A stretch of DNA of 30,259 nt, taken from a virus. Where the stretch lies: IMG/VR virus record IMGVR_UViG_3300034418_007450, positions 1 to 30,259 of that record; one strand, given 5' to 3'. A program made the position numbers and the translations under genes. Positions 8,015-14,886 of the stretch are shown here, in pieces. The notes beneath the pieces are model-generated. The model was not told the DNA's origin. It did no database searches and saw only the letters and a list, made by a program, of their open reading frames with translations. Each line of letters begins with the position of its first letter. The first letter of the stretch is position 1.

Positions 8015-8617
8015 ATGAAACAAGTTCTTATTGAAACTCAGCTCTTTAAAGCTAACCCTGTGTCATTGACAGAGGGTAAACTTTCCGAAAGAGGTAATCC
8101 TATGGTAGAAGGTATTTTAGCGACAGCCGAAGTCAAAAACGGCAACGGTCGTTACTATGCTAAAGACTTATGGGAAAGAGAGATCGATAAGTATATGGAG
8201 TCGGTTAAACAAAAAAGAGCATTAGGCGAATTAGACCACCCAGAATCTTCTATCATCAACCTTAAAAACGTATCACATAATATAGCTGATATGTGGTGGG
8301 ATGGAGATCACGTAGTTGGTAAAATTGAAATCTTACCTACTCCAAGTGGTAATATCTTAAAAGCACTTATTGATAGTGGAATTCAAGTCGGCGTATCTTC
8401 GCGCGGTATGGGTTCTCTCAAGCAAATGGGTGAAGTATTAGAGGTCCAAGATGATTTCGAGTTACTTTGTTGGGATTTTGTATCAACTCCATCTAACCCA
8501 GGTTCATACATGCATGTAATCAAAGAAGGTAAAGAACATTTAGTTGATTCATATGCCAAAGTAAACTCTATAATTACAGAAATCCTTTGTTCGAACGGAC
8601 AATGTCCTATTATCTAA
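8015..8617 (+). CDS. 21: Prohead maturation protease (T4 gp21-like)
   Basis: A 200-aa serine protease that sits in the prohead core and cleaves scaffold and capsid proteins after DNA-independent assembly. Family features seen: the MVEGILATAEVKNGNGRYY opening strand block (about 30-48), the catalytic histidine region GELDHPESS with His75, and the nucleophile region GVSSRGMGS with Ser128/Ser129. This is the His...Ser order of the T4 gp21/HK97-type prohead proteases. T4 gp21 is of similar size (212 aa). SLTEGKLSERG near residue 17 fits an L-x-E self-processing site. Starts one base after the previous stop, so translation is probably coupled. A terminator follows. Confidence 0.93.
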   Translation: MKQVLIETQLFKANPVSLTEGKLSERGNPMVEGILATAEVKNGNGRYYAKDLWEREIDKYMESVKQKRALGELDHPESSIINLKNVSHNIADMWWDGDHVVGKIEILPTPSGNILKALIDSGIQVGVSSRGMGSLKQMGEVLEVQDDFELLCWDFVSTPSNPGSYMHVIKEGKEHLVDSYAKVNSIITEILCSNGQCPII

Positions 8618-8632
8618 TTTAAGAAGCCTGCT

Positions 8633-8646
8633 ACCTTAGGCAAGGT
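8633..8646 (+). other. Hairpin ACCTT-AGGC-AAGGT overlapping the terminator stem
   Basis: A perfect 5-bp stem with a 4-nt loop just after the gp21 stop. Its 3' arm uses the GGT that also begins the terminator stem, so the two structures cannot form fully at once. Possible anti-terminator or just a short chance palindrome. Confidence 0.4.
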
Positions 8647-8668
8647 CCCCGAAAGGGGGCCTTTTTTT
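8644..8668 (+). terminator. Rho-independent terminator after gp21
   Basis: GGTCCCC, GAAA tetraloop, GGGGGCC (7-bp stem with one G-U pair), then seven T. It separates the packaging/protease block from the scaffold-capsid block. Confidence 0.9.
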
Positions 8669-8704
8669 ACCTTTGATATCTCTTTATATATGTATCAATA
8701 TAAT

Positions 8705-8724
8705 ATACCATCTCTATATGGTAT
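8705..8724 (+). other. Inverted repeat ATACCAT/ATGGTAT in the gp22 leader
   Basis: Perfect 7-bp arms with a 6-nt spacer (CTCTAT) in the 175-bp gap between gp21 and gp22. Either an operator-like DNA site upstream of the candidate promoter at 8731 or an RNA hairpin. No T tail, so not a terminator. Confidence 0.5.
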
Positions 8725-8730
8725 CAAGTG

Positions 8731-8739
8731 ATGTATAAT
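8731..8739 (+). promoter_or_regulatory. ATGTATAAT motif (candidate promoter for gp22-gp23)
   Basis: ATGTATAAT occurs here and again at 11782, in both cases in the gap after a terminator and before a gene that lacks the exact ATATTTATA motif. It shares TATAA with that motif. It leaves a 53-nt leader before the gp22 ATG. Promoter role is inferred. Confidence 0.4.
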
Positions 8740-8744
8740 ACTTA

Positions 8745-8766
8745 TTAAGGTTCCTAATAACCTTAA
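8745..8766 (+). promoter_or_regulatory. Hairpin in the gp22 5' leader
   Basis: TTAAGGTT, six-base loop CCTAAT, AACCTTAA: perfect 8-bp arms lying between the ATGTATAAT motif and the gp22 start, 26 nt upstream of the ATG. If transcription starts at the 8731 motif, this is near the 5' end of the scaffold-capsid mRNA, where a stem could stabilise the message. That role is inferred. Confidence 0.55.
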
Positions 8767-8792
8767 CTCCCAAACAAAAATTTTGAGGAAAA

Positions 8793-10019
8793 ATGGCAAA
8801 CAGAGACATGCTTGCAGAAGCAATCGCTGAGGCAAAAGCGCTTAAAGAAACCGCTATTGCTAACGCAAAAGCTGCTTTAGAAGAGGCCTTTGAACCAAGA
8901 TTGAAGTCAATGCTTTCAGCAAAACTTCAAGAAATGGAAAAAGAAGACTTAGACGAAGTAGAAGACGAAATGACTGAAGCCAAGAAGGAGTATAAAGACG
9001 ATGATCGTAAAGACGGAGGCGAAAGCAAAGAAACTAAGCGTACTGAAAAAATGAAGTACGGTAAAGACTTAGCTGAAGCTGAAGACATGGACGAAGAAAT
9101 GGATTTAGACGAACTCTTAGCTGAAATCGATGGTGAACTCGAAGAAGATGCCCGTACAGATGCCGAAGAAGAAGGCTATTTAGATGGTATGAAGGACGAG
9201 AAAGAGGACATGGAAGACGATATGGAAGACGAGGATATTGACCTCGAAGAAATGTCAGAAGATGATCTCAAATCATTTATCGAAGACGTAATTCGTGATA
9301 TGGTAGAAGGCGGTGAATTAGAAGCTGGCGACGAATTTGAAGTTGAAGACGACGAAGAAGGCGAAGACGAGGAAGAAGTTGACGTTGACGTAGATGTTGA
9401 AGACGAAGAAACTGTAGACGAAAACGCCCGCACAGATGCTGAAGAAGAAGGCTACTTAGACGGGATGCACGATGAAAAAGAGGATTTAGATGAAGCTGCA
9501 ATGGATAAACTTAAGCAACTTTACAATGACAAGGAATTACTTTCTAAAATCATTACTGTAGATGGTGAAAAAGTTTCTGTAAAAGACTTACTCAAATTAG
9601 CAGCATCAGGTGCTGTTGGTGGTATGAAAAAGTCTGGTGCAGGTCACGACATCGGTCCTAAAGAAGGCATGGAAGAAGTGGACGAAATGAAGAAAGAGAT
9701 CGAAGAATTAAGATCTGATCTTCAAGAAGTAAATTTACTCAATGCTAAACTTCTTTACACAAATAAAATCTTTAGAGCTAAAAACTTACAAGAAGCTCAA
9801 AAGGTAAAAGTTTTAGAAGCATTTGACAAGGCGTCAAGTGTAAAAGAAGTTAAACTTGTATTTGAAACTTTGAATGAAGGTATCAAAAATACTCCTAAAA
9901 CTCAAATCAAAGAATCATTAGGTTCAGCTTCTAAAGCAGCTGGTGTTGCCCAGAAAAGACCAATTATGGAAATTGATCCACAAGTGGCTAGATGGCAAAA
10001 ATTAGCTGGTATAAAATAA
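8793..10019 (+). CDS. 22: Prohead scaffold/core protein (T4 gp22-like)
   Basis: A 408-aa, very acidic protein. The N-terminus is helical (EAIAEAKALKETAIANAKAA); the middle (about 45-225) is Asp/Glu-rich and probably extended. The C-terminal part from residue 312, EVNLLNAKLLYTNKIFRAKN, with a following segment of the type KVLEAFDKASSVKEVKLVFE, is the signature I know from gp22-type scaffolds of marine T4-like phages. The scaffold forms the prohead core and is degraded by gp21. Two copies of ARTDAEEEGYLDGM lie at residues 120-133 and 212-225, and a third is in the gene at 6961. GAGG lies 4 nt before the ATG. Only 29 nt separate it from the capsid gene, so the two are probably co-transcribed. 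It is larger than T4 gp22 (269 aa), and the extra length is the acidic insert. Confidence 0.88.
   Translation: MANRDMLAEAIAEAKALKETAIANAKAALEEAFEPRLKSMLSAKLQEMEKEDLDEVEDEMTEAKKEYKDDDRKDGGESKETKRTEKMKYGKDLAEAEDMDEEMDLDELLAEIDGELEEDARTDAEEEGYLDGMKDEKEDMEDDMEDEDIDLEEMSEDDLKSFIEDVIRDMVEGGELEAGDEFEVEDDEEGEDEEEVDVDVDVEDEETVDENARTDAEEEGYLDGMHDEKEDLDEAAMDKLKQLYNDKELLSKIITVDGEKVSVKDLLKLAASGAVGGMKKSGAGHDIGPKEGMEEVDEMKKEIEELRSDLQEVNLLNAKLLYTNKIFRAKNLQEAQKVKVLEAFDKASSVKEVKLVFETLNEGIKNTPKTQIKESLGSASKAAGVAQKRPIMEIDPQVARWQKLAGIK
9150..9218 (+). repeat. ARTDAEEEGYLDGM module, copy 2
   Basis: Codes for residues 120-142 of the scaffold (ARTDAEEEGYLDGMKDEK plus EDMED). Copy 3 lies 276 bp downstream in the same gene, with synonymous differences. 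Confidence 0.85.
9426..9494 (+). repeat. ARTDAEEEGYLDGM module, copy 3
   Basis: Codes for residues 212-234 of the scaffold (ARTDAEEEGYLDGMHDEK plus EDLDE). Preceded by DEN, as in copy 1 (copy 2 has EED), so the module may extend a few residues upstream. Confidence 0.85.
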
Positions 10020-10048
10020 TAATAACAATTCAAAAACACATTTAAACA

Positions 10049-11713
10049 ATGTCACAAATTCAATCTCTTTTAGAGTCTGCTGGTGAAGGTTGGAAAAACC
10101 TCCAAAGCGACGCTGCTAGATTGGCTAACAAGTGGGAAAAGACAGGTTTATTAGAAGGTCTCGGTAGCGAGATTAATAAGAACAACATGTCTTTAATCCT
10201 TGAGAACCAAGCTAAGCAATTAGTAGTTGAGCAATCATCAACTGGTGGTTCAGCTAATTTCACAGTAGGTACAGGTGAGCAGTGGGCAGGCATCGCCCTC
10301 CCATTAGTTCGTAAGGTATTCGGTCAGATCGCTGCTAAAGAATTCGTTTCTGTACAGCCAATGAACTTACCTTCAGGTCTTGTATTCTATTTAGACTTCC
10401 AGTACGGTGATAATAAAAACCCATTCACACAGGGCGAATCACTTTACGGTACTAAGAATTCTGGTGCTTACCCATTCGAAACTGATGCCTCTAACTTAGG
10501 TGCAGTAAACACAGGTGGTTTATACGGTGCTGGTAGATTTACTTATTCTACTAACCAGTTTTCTTCTTCAGCTACAACAATGACTGTTGCTAGTTCAGGT
10601 TCAAACCAGGACATTAACTTCGACTCAAGATTAACTGCTTCTTTAGAGGCTGATGAGTTACACGTAGTTACTTTCCCATTATCAGCTATCCCTAACTATG
10701 ACCCAGAAGCAGTACGTGGATTCGTATTAGTTTCAGGTTCAACTGTTGGTGCTGATAACTTAGTAATGGCTTTAACTAAAGTAGTTGGTAATAACATCCA
10801 ATTCGTAGTTTCTGCTTCTGACGGTGTTATCACACAGGGCAACAACGCTATTGTATACTACCAAAAGCAAACTACAATGTCTCCTTACGAAGTAGGTGAT
10901 TTCGAAGCTGGTAACGACTATGCTTACCCTAACTCATTATCTCAAACTGACATCGACATCCCTGAGATCAACATTCAGATGAGAAGTGAGGCTATCGTAG
11001 CCAAGACTAAGAAGTTAAGAGCTGTTTGGACTCCTGAGTTCGCACAAGATCTTAACGCTTACCAAGCTCTTGACGCTGAAGCTGAAGTAACTAACATTAT
11101 GAGCGAGTACATTTCATTAGAAATCGACCTCGAGATCCTCGAAATGTTAATCAACGACGCTGCAGCTGGTACAGAGTACTGGTCAGCTCAAAACAACCGC
11201 CAACTCAACGCCGCTGGTACTGAGTTTACAGTAGACGCTTCTGGTTTCTACAATACACAAGGTGGTTGGTTCCAAACTTTAGGAACTAAGATCCAGAAGT
11301 TATCTAACAAGATTCACCAGTTAACTCTTAGAGGTGGTGCAAACTTTATGGTAATTTCTCCTGCTGTAGCTACTATCCTCGAGTCAATCCCTGGATACGC
11401 TTCTACTTCAGACGGTGATGTAACTAAAAACTATGCCTTCGGTGTTCAGAAAGCTGGTTCATTAAACAACAGAATGGATGTTTATAAGAACCCATACATG
11501 AACGAAAACTTAATCTTATTAGGTTACAGAGGTTCACAGTTCTTAGAGTCTGGTGCTGTATTTGCTCCATACATTCCGTTAATCATGACTCCGCTTATCT
11601 ACGATCCAGATACATTTACTCCACGTAAAGGTCTCTTAACTAGATACGCTAAGAAGATGATTCGTCCAGAATTCTACGCTAAATTATATGTAAACGGTTT
11701 AAATACCCTTTAA
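10049..11713 (+). CDS. 23: Major capsid protein (T4 gp23-like)
   Basis: A 554-aa protein (T4 gp23 is 521 aa) that forms the hexamers of the head shell with an HK97-type fold. Seen: a helical N-terminal propeptide region (about 1-61), then WAGIALPLVRKVFGQIAAKE, VSVQPMNLPSGLVFYLDFQY, the long insertion, FMVISPAVATILESIPG, and a C-terminal stretch of the type GAVFAPYIPLIMTPLIYDPD with TRYAKKMIRPEF. The propeptide offers several L/I-x-E sites for gp21: LLE9, LLE36 and ILE52. T4 gp23 is cut after Glu65, so removal of roughly 50-60 residues is expected. Codons look optimised for high expression (many CTC, AAC, TAC and GGT compared with neighbours). No Shine-Dalgarno; A-rich before the ATG. Ends at a strong terminator. 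Confidence 0.97.
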   Translation: MSQIQSLLESAGEGWKNLQSDAARLANKWEKTGLLEGLGSEINKNNMSLILENQAKQLVVEQSSTGGSANFTVGTGEQWAGIALPLVRKVFGQIAAKEFVSVQPMNLPSGLVFYLDFQYGDNKNPFTQGESLYGTKNSGAYPFETDASNLGAVNTGGLYGAGRFTYSTNQFSSSATTMTVASSGSNQDINFDSRLTASLEADELHVVTFPLSAIPNYDPEAVRGFVLVSGSTVGADNLVMALTKVVGNNIQFVVSASDGVITQGNNAIVYYQKQTTMSPYEVGDFEAGNDYAYPNSLSQTDIDIPEINIQMRSEAIVAKTKKLRAVWTPEFAQDLNAYQALDAEAEVTNIMSEYISLEIDLEILEMLINDAAAGTEYWSAQNNRQLNAAGTEFTVDASGFYNTQGGWFQTLGTKIQKLSNKIHQLTLRGGANFMVISPAVATILESIPGYASTSDGDVTKNYAFGVQKAGSLNNRMDVYKNPYMNENLILLGYRGSQFLESGAVFAPYIPLIMTPLIYDPDTFTPRKGLLTRYAKKMIRPEFYAKLYVNGLNTL

Positions 11714-11750
11714 TACATAAATTTATAGTATTATTTCTGAAAAGGAAGAG

Positions 11751-11778
11751 GAACCCCGCGAAAGCGGGGTTCTTTTTT
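11751..11778 (+). terminator. Rho-independent terminator after the capsid gene
   Basis: GAACCCCGC, GAAA loop, GCGGGGTTC (perfect 9-bp stem) and six T. The strongest terminator in the window. Confidence 0.95.
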
Positions 11779-11781
11779 CAT

Positions 11782-11790
11782 ATGTATAAT
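11782..11790 (+). promoter_or_regulatory. ATGTATAAT motif (candidate promoter for phoH)
   Basis: Second copy of the motif at 8731. In context (ATATGTATAAT) it is one base different from the ATATTTATAAT sites. It ends 22 nt before the PhoH start and directly follows the capsid terminator. Confidence 0.45.
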
Positions 11791-11812
11791 CAACAACAAA
11801 AGTTCTTATTTT

Positions 11813-12544
11813 ATGGCTTCAAATCATCACAACGATGAGGTCTTTGTAGAAAAACGAAGACCTAAAACCCCAATCAAGTTTAAAATTCAATTAAATGAAG
11901 AACAAAAAGAAGCAAAAGCAAAAATCCTAAATAATACAGTTACATTACTAGCCGGATCGGCTGGTTCAGGCAAGACATTATTAGCATGCCAAGTCGCATT
12001 AGAAAAATTATTTACAAGAGAATGCGAAAAAATTATAATTACACGTCCTACGGTGAGTAAGGAGGAAATTGGCTTCCTACCAGGTGACCTCCGCGAAAAA
12101 ATGGACCCATGGGTCCAACCCATATACCAAAACATGTATTCTTTATATGACAAAGTCAAAATCGAAAAGCTCATCAGCGATGGGGCAATTGAGATTGTGC
12201 CTGTTAGTTTTATGCGCGGTCGCACTTTTCTTGATAGCGTAGTAATAGTTGACGAAGCACAAAACGTTACACATGAACAGATGGAAATGATCGTTACTCG
12301 TATTGGTTTACGTAGTAAAATGATTATTTGTGGTGACGATCATCAAGTAGACCTAAAACGTAAGGCTGATTCTGGATTTAGATTTTTATATGTAGCAGCA
12401 CGTAAAGTTAAAAATATGTGCGCTATATCTTTAAAAACTAATCATAGGGATCCAATTGTAGATTCTTTGATAGGATTATACGAAGAAGCAAATGAACAAG
12501 GTTTGAATTTAGGCACCTCAGGCTCTAGCGGAAGAAATAAATAA
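11813..12544 (+). CDS. phoH: PhoH-like P-loop ATPase
   Basis: A 243-aa ATPase of the PhoH family, common in marine tailed phages. Walker A is GSAGSGKT (residues 48-55). Other family blocks are IIITRPTVSKEEIGFLPGDL, DPWVQPIYQNM, VSFMRGRTF, Walker B VVIVDEAQN (Asp147-Glu148), IICGDDHQVDL and a late TNHRDPIVDSLI. The function in phages is not settled; PhoH proteins are linked to phosphate stress or RNA metabolism in bacteria. It stands alone between two gaps after the capsid terminator. The last residues, LGTSGSSGRNK, contain GTSGSSG, the unit of the giant fibre repeats downstream; this tail lies beyond the ATPase fold. No Shine-Dalgarno. Confidence 0.95.
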   Translation: MASNHHNDEVFVEKRRPKTPIKFKIQLNEEQKEAKAKILNNTVTLLAGSAGSGKTLLACQVALEKLFTRECEKIIITRPTVSKEEIGFLPGDLREKMDPWVQPIYQNMYSLYDKVKIEKLISDGAIEIVPVSFMRGRTFLDSVVIVDEAQNVTHEQMEMIVTRIGLRSKMIICGDDHQVDLKRKADSGFRFLYVAARKVKNMCAISLKTNHRDPIVDSLIGLYEEANEQGLNLGTSGSSGRNK

Positions 12545-12558
12545 TAATATTTCTTGCA

Positions 12559-12567
12559 ATATTTATA
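12559..12567 (+). promoter_or_regulatory. ATATTTATA motif, site 4 (candidate phage promoter)
   Basis: In the 35-bp gap after phoH, ending 12 nt before the next ATG and followed by ATAAAAAT. Confidence 0.5.
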
Positions 12568-12579
12568 ATAAAAATATAA

Positions 12580-13083
12580 ATGGCAAATAACTGCGTTAAA
12601 ACCCCAGCTACGGGTTGCTTAGAAGTAACTATTCAAGAATCCATTATTCTTCCTAACTATAACGTTCAGGAATCATATAACACTTTTACAGTATGTGGAA
12701 TCAATAATTACGTTACAAGAACTGAAGTTATTGATTATAGATGGAGTGGCTCAGGTATTGGTATTATTTCATTCGTAGATTCTAAATCAGAACAAACCCC
12801 AGGTTCATTTGTAAATTCGGATGTTAAGTATATTAGAATTACTAATTTCCCAACAAGTGATAAATTTGCTAGTATTCATTGTATCAAAGATAATGATGAA
12901 TCTGTAACATTTAAAGTAGAACCTGGAAAATCTATTATCTTGAGTAATGATGATCTAGAAATCCCCTCAGCTCTTACTTCTTCATTTTCATATATGACTG
13001 AAATTAAAGCAATGGCAGGTGGAGGTGGTGATACTACCTATTCGGGTTCAATTCAAATTGAATATGTTGTAGCTTCTATTTGA
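12580..13083 (+). CDS. Beta-rich protein of unknown function, possible virion decoration
   Basis: A 167-aa protein with no transmembrane segment or signal peptide. It is rich in Ser, Thr, Ile and Val with alternating patterns (VKYIRITNFPTSDKFASIHC; SVTFKVEPGKSIILSNDD), which suggests an all-beta fold such as a jelly roll or Ig-like domain. Four cysteines (C4, C13, C38 and C101 by my count) are unusual for the neighbourhood. It ends GSIQIEYVVASI, a plausible last strand. It has its own ATATTTATA motif and its own terminator, so it is a single-gene unit and perhaps strongly expressed. A small decoration or tail protein fits the context, but I recognise no family. Confidence 0.72.
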   Translation: MANNCVKTPATGCLEVTIQESIILPNYNVQESYNTFTVCGINNYVTRTEVIDYRWSGSGIGIISFVDSKSEQTPGSFVNSDVKYIRITNFPTSDKFASIHCIKDNDESVTFKVEPGKSIILSNDDLEIPSALTSSFSYMTEIKAMAGGGGDTTYSGSIQIEYVVASI

Positions 13084-13109
13084 TATATAAATCTATGCAT
13101 TTAATCTAA

Positions 13110-13136
13110 GGGGCTCACAATTAGAGCCCCTTTTTT
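13110..13136 (+). terminator. Rho-independent terminator
   Basis: GGGGCTC, 7-nt loop ACAATTA, GAGCCCC and six T. The T-run is followed within two bases by the next ATATTTATA motif, so terminator and candidate promoter are back to back. Confidence 0.93.
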
Positions 13137-13137
13137 A

Positions 13138-13146
13138 ATATTTATA
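13138..13146 (+). promoter_or_regulatory. ATATTTATA motif, site 5 (candidate phage promoter)
   Basis: Begins two bases after the T tail of a terminator and ends 10 nt before the gp13 ATG. Transcription of gp13 therefore most likely begins here; this is the best contextual support for a promoter role. Confidence 0.58.
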
Positions 13147-13156
13147 ACAAAAACGT

Positions 13157-14320
13157 ATGGCAAACATTCCTATTTGGCCAGGATCATCATCTTTTCACCC
13201 TGGAGATACTCCATTTGGTTTTTACGATTATAATCCTGACTTTCAAAAAGACGCTGATAAGGTAGCAAAGTTTTGTGCTTTGCGCTTAGGTTACCCTATT
13301 GAAAACGTCGAATTACAAGATATAAATTTTTATGCAGCTTTTGAAGAAGCTGTTACAGTTTACTCTAACGAATTGTTTGCTTATAAACAAAGAGAAGATT
13401 ATTTGTCTTTAGAAGGCTCTCCTTATTCATACGAAAATAGTAATGTAAATTTTCAAGATGCAATTGTAACCCCTAATCTACAAACTATTGTTAATTTATC
13501 TGAACAATATGGAACTTGGGCAGGAGTAGGTGGTGATGTAGATTGGCATAGTGGTTCAATCGTATTGACCTCAAGTGTTCAAGATTATAATTTAGATGAT
13601 TGGGCTGCTTCTGTTGGTTTGACAGGTAGTGATGTTGAAATCATGAGAGTATTTTACCAAGCAGTCCCAGCATCTATTCAAATGTATGGCGGTTTAGGAT
13701 TTGCAGGTACAGGTATGGGAGCTCTAGCAACTGCTGGTTTAGCCGGTTGGGGTGCTAATTCATTTTTAATGTTCCCACTAAGCTATGATTTACAACTTAT
13801 TCAAGGTATAGAAATGTATAGGGATGTATTATTCTCTAATTTCTCATTTCAACTTATAAACAACAAACTCAGAATATTCCCAATCCCAGGAGACCAAGCA
13901 AATGGAGATAAAATTTGGTTCCAATATATGCTAAAATCTGAAGAATATTGCGCTTCAGTAGATATAAATTCCAATTCAATTTCTAATATATCTCAAGTAC
14001 CTTATAGAAATATCGATTATGATACAATTAACTCTGTAGGTAGAGCTTGGATTTTTGAGTATACCTTAGCTTTAGTTAAAGAAATTTTAGGATATGTTAG
14101 AGGTAAATACACTCAAGTACCTATCCCAGGAGCTGAAGTAACCCTAAACCAAGCTGATTTATTAGCATCTTCCGCATCTTCAAAAGAAGCTTTAGTTACA
14201 AAATTAAGAGAATATTTTGAATCAACTTCACGTCAAGCATTACTTGAAAGAAGACAAGCAGAATCCGTAGCACGTAATAGTGAATTAGGTCAAGTACCAA
14301 TGGTAATCTTTATTGGGTAA
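13157..14320 (+). CDS. 13: Neck protein (T4 gp13-like)
   Basis: A 387-aa virion protein (T4 gp13 is 309 aa). The N-terminus has PGDTPFGFYDYNPDFQKDAD and CALRLGYPIENVELQDINFY, the pattern I recall for gp13-type neck proteins of marine T4-like phages. The C-terminal third has a helical block YDTINSVGRAWIFEYTLALV, then KEILGYVRGKYTQVPIPGAE and LREYFESTSRQALLERRQAE, again as in that family. gp13 and gp14 form the neck that seals the filled head and accepts the tail. A Gly/Ala-rich segment near residue 175-195 (GGLGFAGTGMGALATAGLAG) is unusual. The stop overlaps gp14 as TAATG. The call is from remembered family pattern and from the order 13-14-15. Confidence 0.72.
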   Translation: MANIPIWPGSSSFHPGDTPFGFYDYNPDFQKDADKVAKFCALRLGYPIENVELQDINFYAAFEEAVTVYSNELFAYKQREDYLSLEGSPYSYENSNVNFQDAIVTPNLQTIVNLSEQYGTWAGVGGDVDWHSGSIVLTSSVQDYNLDDWAASVGLTGSDVEIMRVFYQAVPASIQMYGGLGFAGTGMGALATAGLAGWGANSFLMFPLSYDLQLIQGIEMYRDVLFSNFSFQLINNKLRIFPIPGDQANGDKIWFQYMLKSEEYCASVDINSNSISNISQVPYRNIDYDTINSVGRAWIFEYTLALVKEILGYVRGKYTQVPIPGAEVTLNQADLLASSASSKEALVTKLREYFESTSRQALLERRQAESVARNSELGQVPMVIFIG

Positions 14321-14886
14321 TGGCATTATACGGACAAGCAAGAGATATTAGTATGTTTAGATACGTCAACCGAGAGTTGATGCATAACATTATCTCTCAA
14401 CAATGTGTCCTTTACAAATACGATATTGAAGAAACCACAGTAAATATTTACGGAGAAGCCGCTTCCAACAAATATTACCACCCACCAATTTTATTATATG
14501 CTTTGATTGAAATTGGAGGACAAGGATATAAAGATAGTGAAATTGGTCCTGATTTCAATTGGAATCTTACTTTTAGATTTTTGAAAGATGACTTATTAGC
14601 AGCTAGTCAAGGTAGTAATGTTTGTAATGATGATAACCCAAATGGTGCTAATGTAGTCCCTCAAGTAGGTGATATTATTATGTATCAAAAGGCTTACTAC
14701 GAAGTAGATACTGTAAATATATCTCAATTCTTTGTAGGTAAAGACCCGAATTATGATTTTAAAGATGATAATGGAAACAACCCATTAGAAACTGACCTAA
14801 ATGAATTCGGATATAACATTTCAGTAATCTGTGAAACACATTATGTACCAGCAGATAAAGTACAAATTGAATTAGAACGATTCTAA
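14320..14886 (+). CDS. 14: Neck protein (T4 gp14-like)
   Basis: A 188-aa protein that overlaps both neighbours by one base (TAATG), so it is probably translated by re-initiation. Seen: a helical start (SMFRYVNRELMHNIISQQCV), the strand-rich block YKYDIEETTVNIYGEAASNK, PPILLYALIEI, a segment around FGPD-like GPDFNWNLTFRFLKDDL, and VVPQVGDIIMYQKAYYEVDT with YFVGKDPNY-like FFVGKDPNYDF. The 'VGDII.y...YYEVD' block is typical of gp14-like neck proteins of marine T4-like phages as I remember them. With gp13 it closes the head portal end. T4 gp14 is longer (256 aa). Assignment depends on pattern and on gene order. Confidence 0.72.
   Translation: MALYGQARDISMFRYVNRELMHNIISQQCVLYKYDIEETTVNIYGEAASNKYYHPPILLYALIEIGGQGYKDSEIGPDFNWNLTFRFLKDDLLAASQGSNVCNDDNPNGANVVPQVGDIIMYQKAYYEVDTVNISQFFVGKDPNYDFKDDNGNNPLETDLNEFGYNISVICETHYVPADKVQIELERF

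Noticed and set aside
9176-9501. Minus-strand serine-rich and arginine/leucine-rich frames opposite the acidic part of the scaffold.
   Set aside because: Reverse complements of GAA/GAC runs; no start context and antisense to a well-supported gene.
13081-13100. Plus-strand TATAAAT near 13086 as a T4-type late promoter.
   Set aside because: It is an incomplete match and lies upstream of a terminator, so it would drive no gene.
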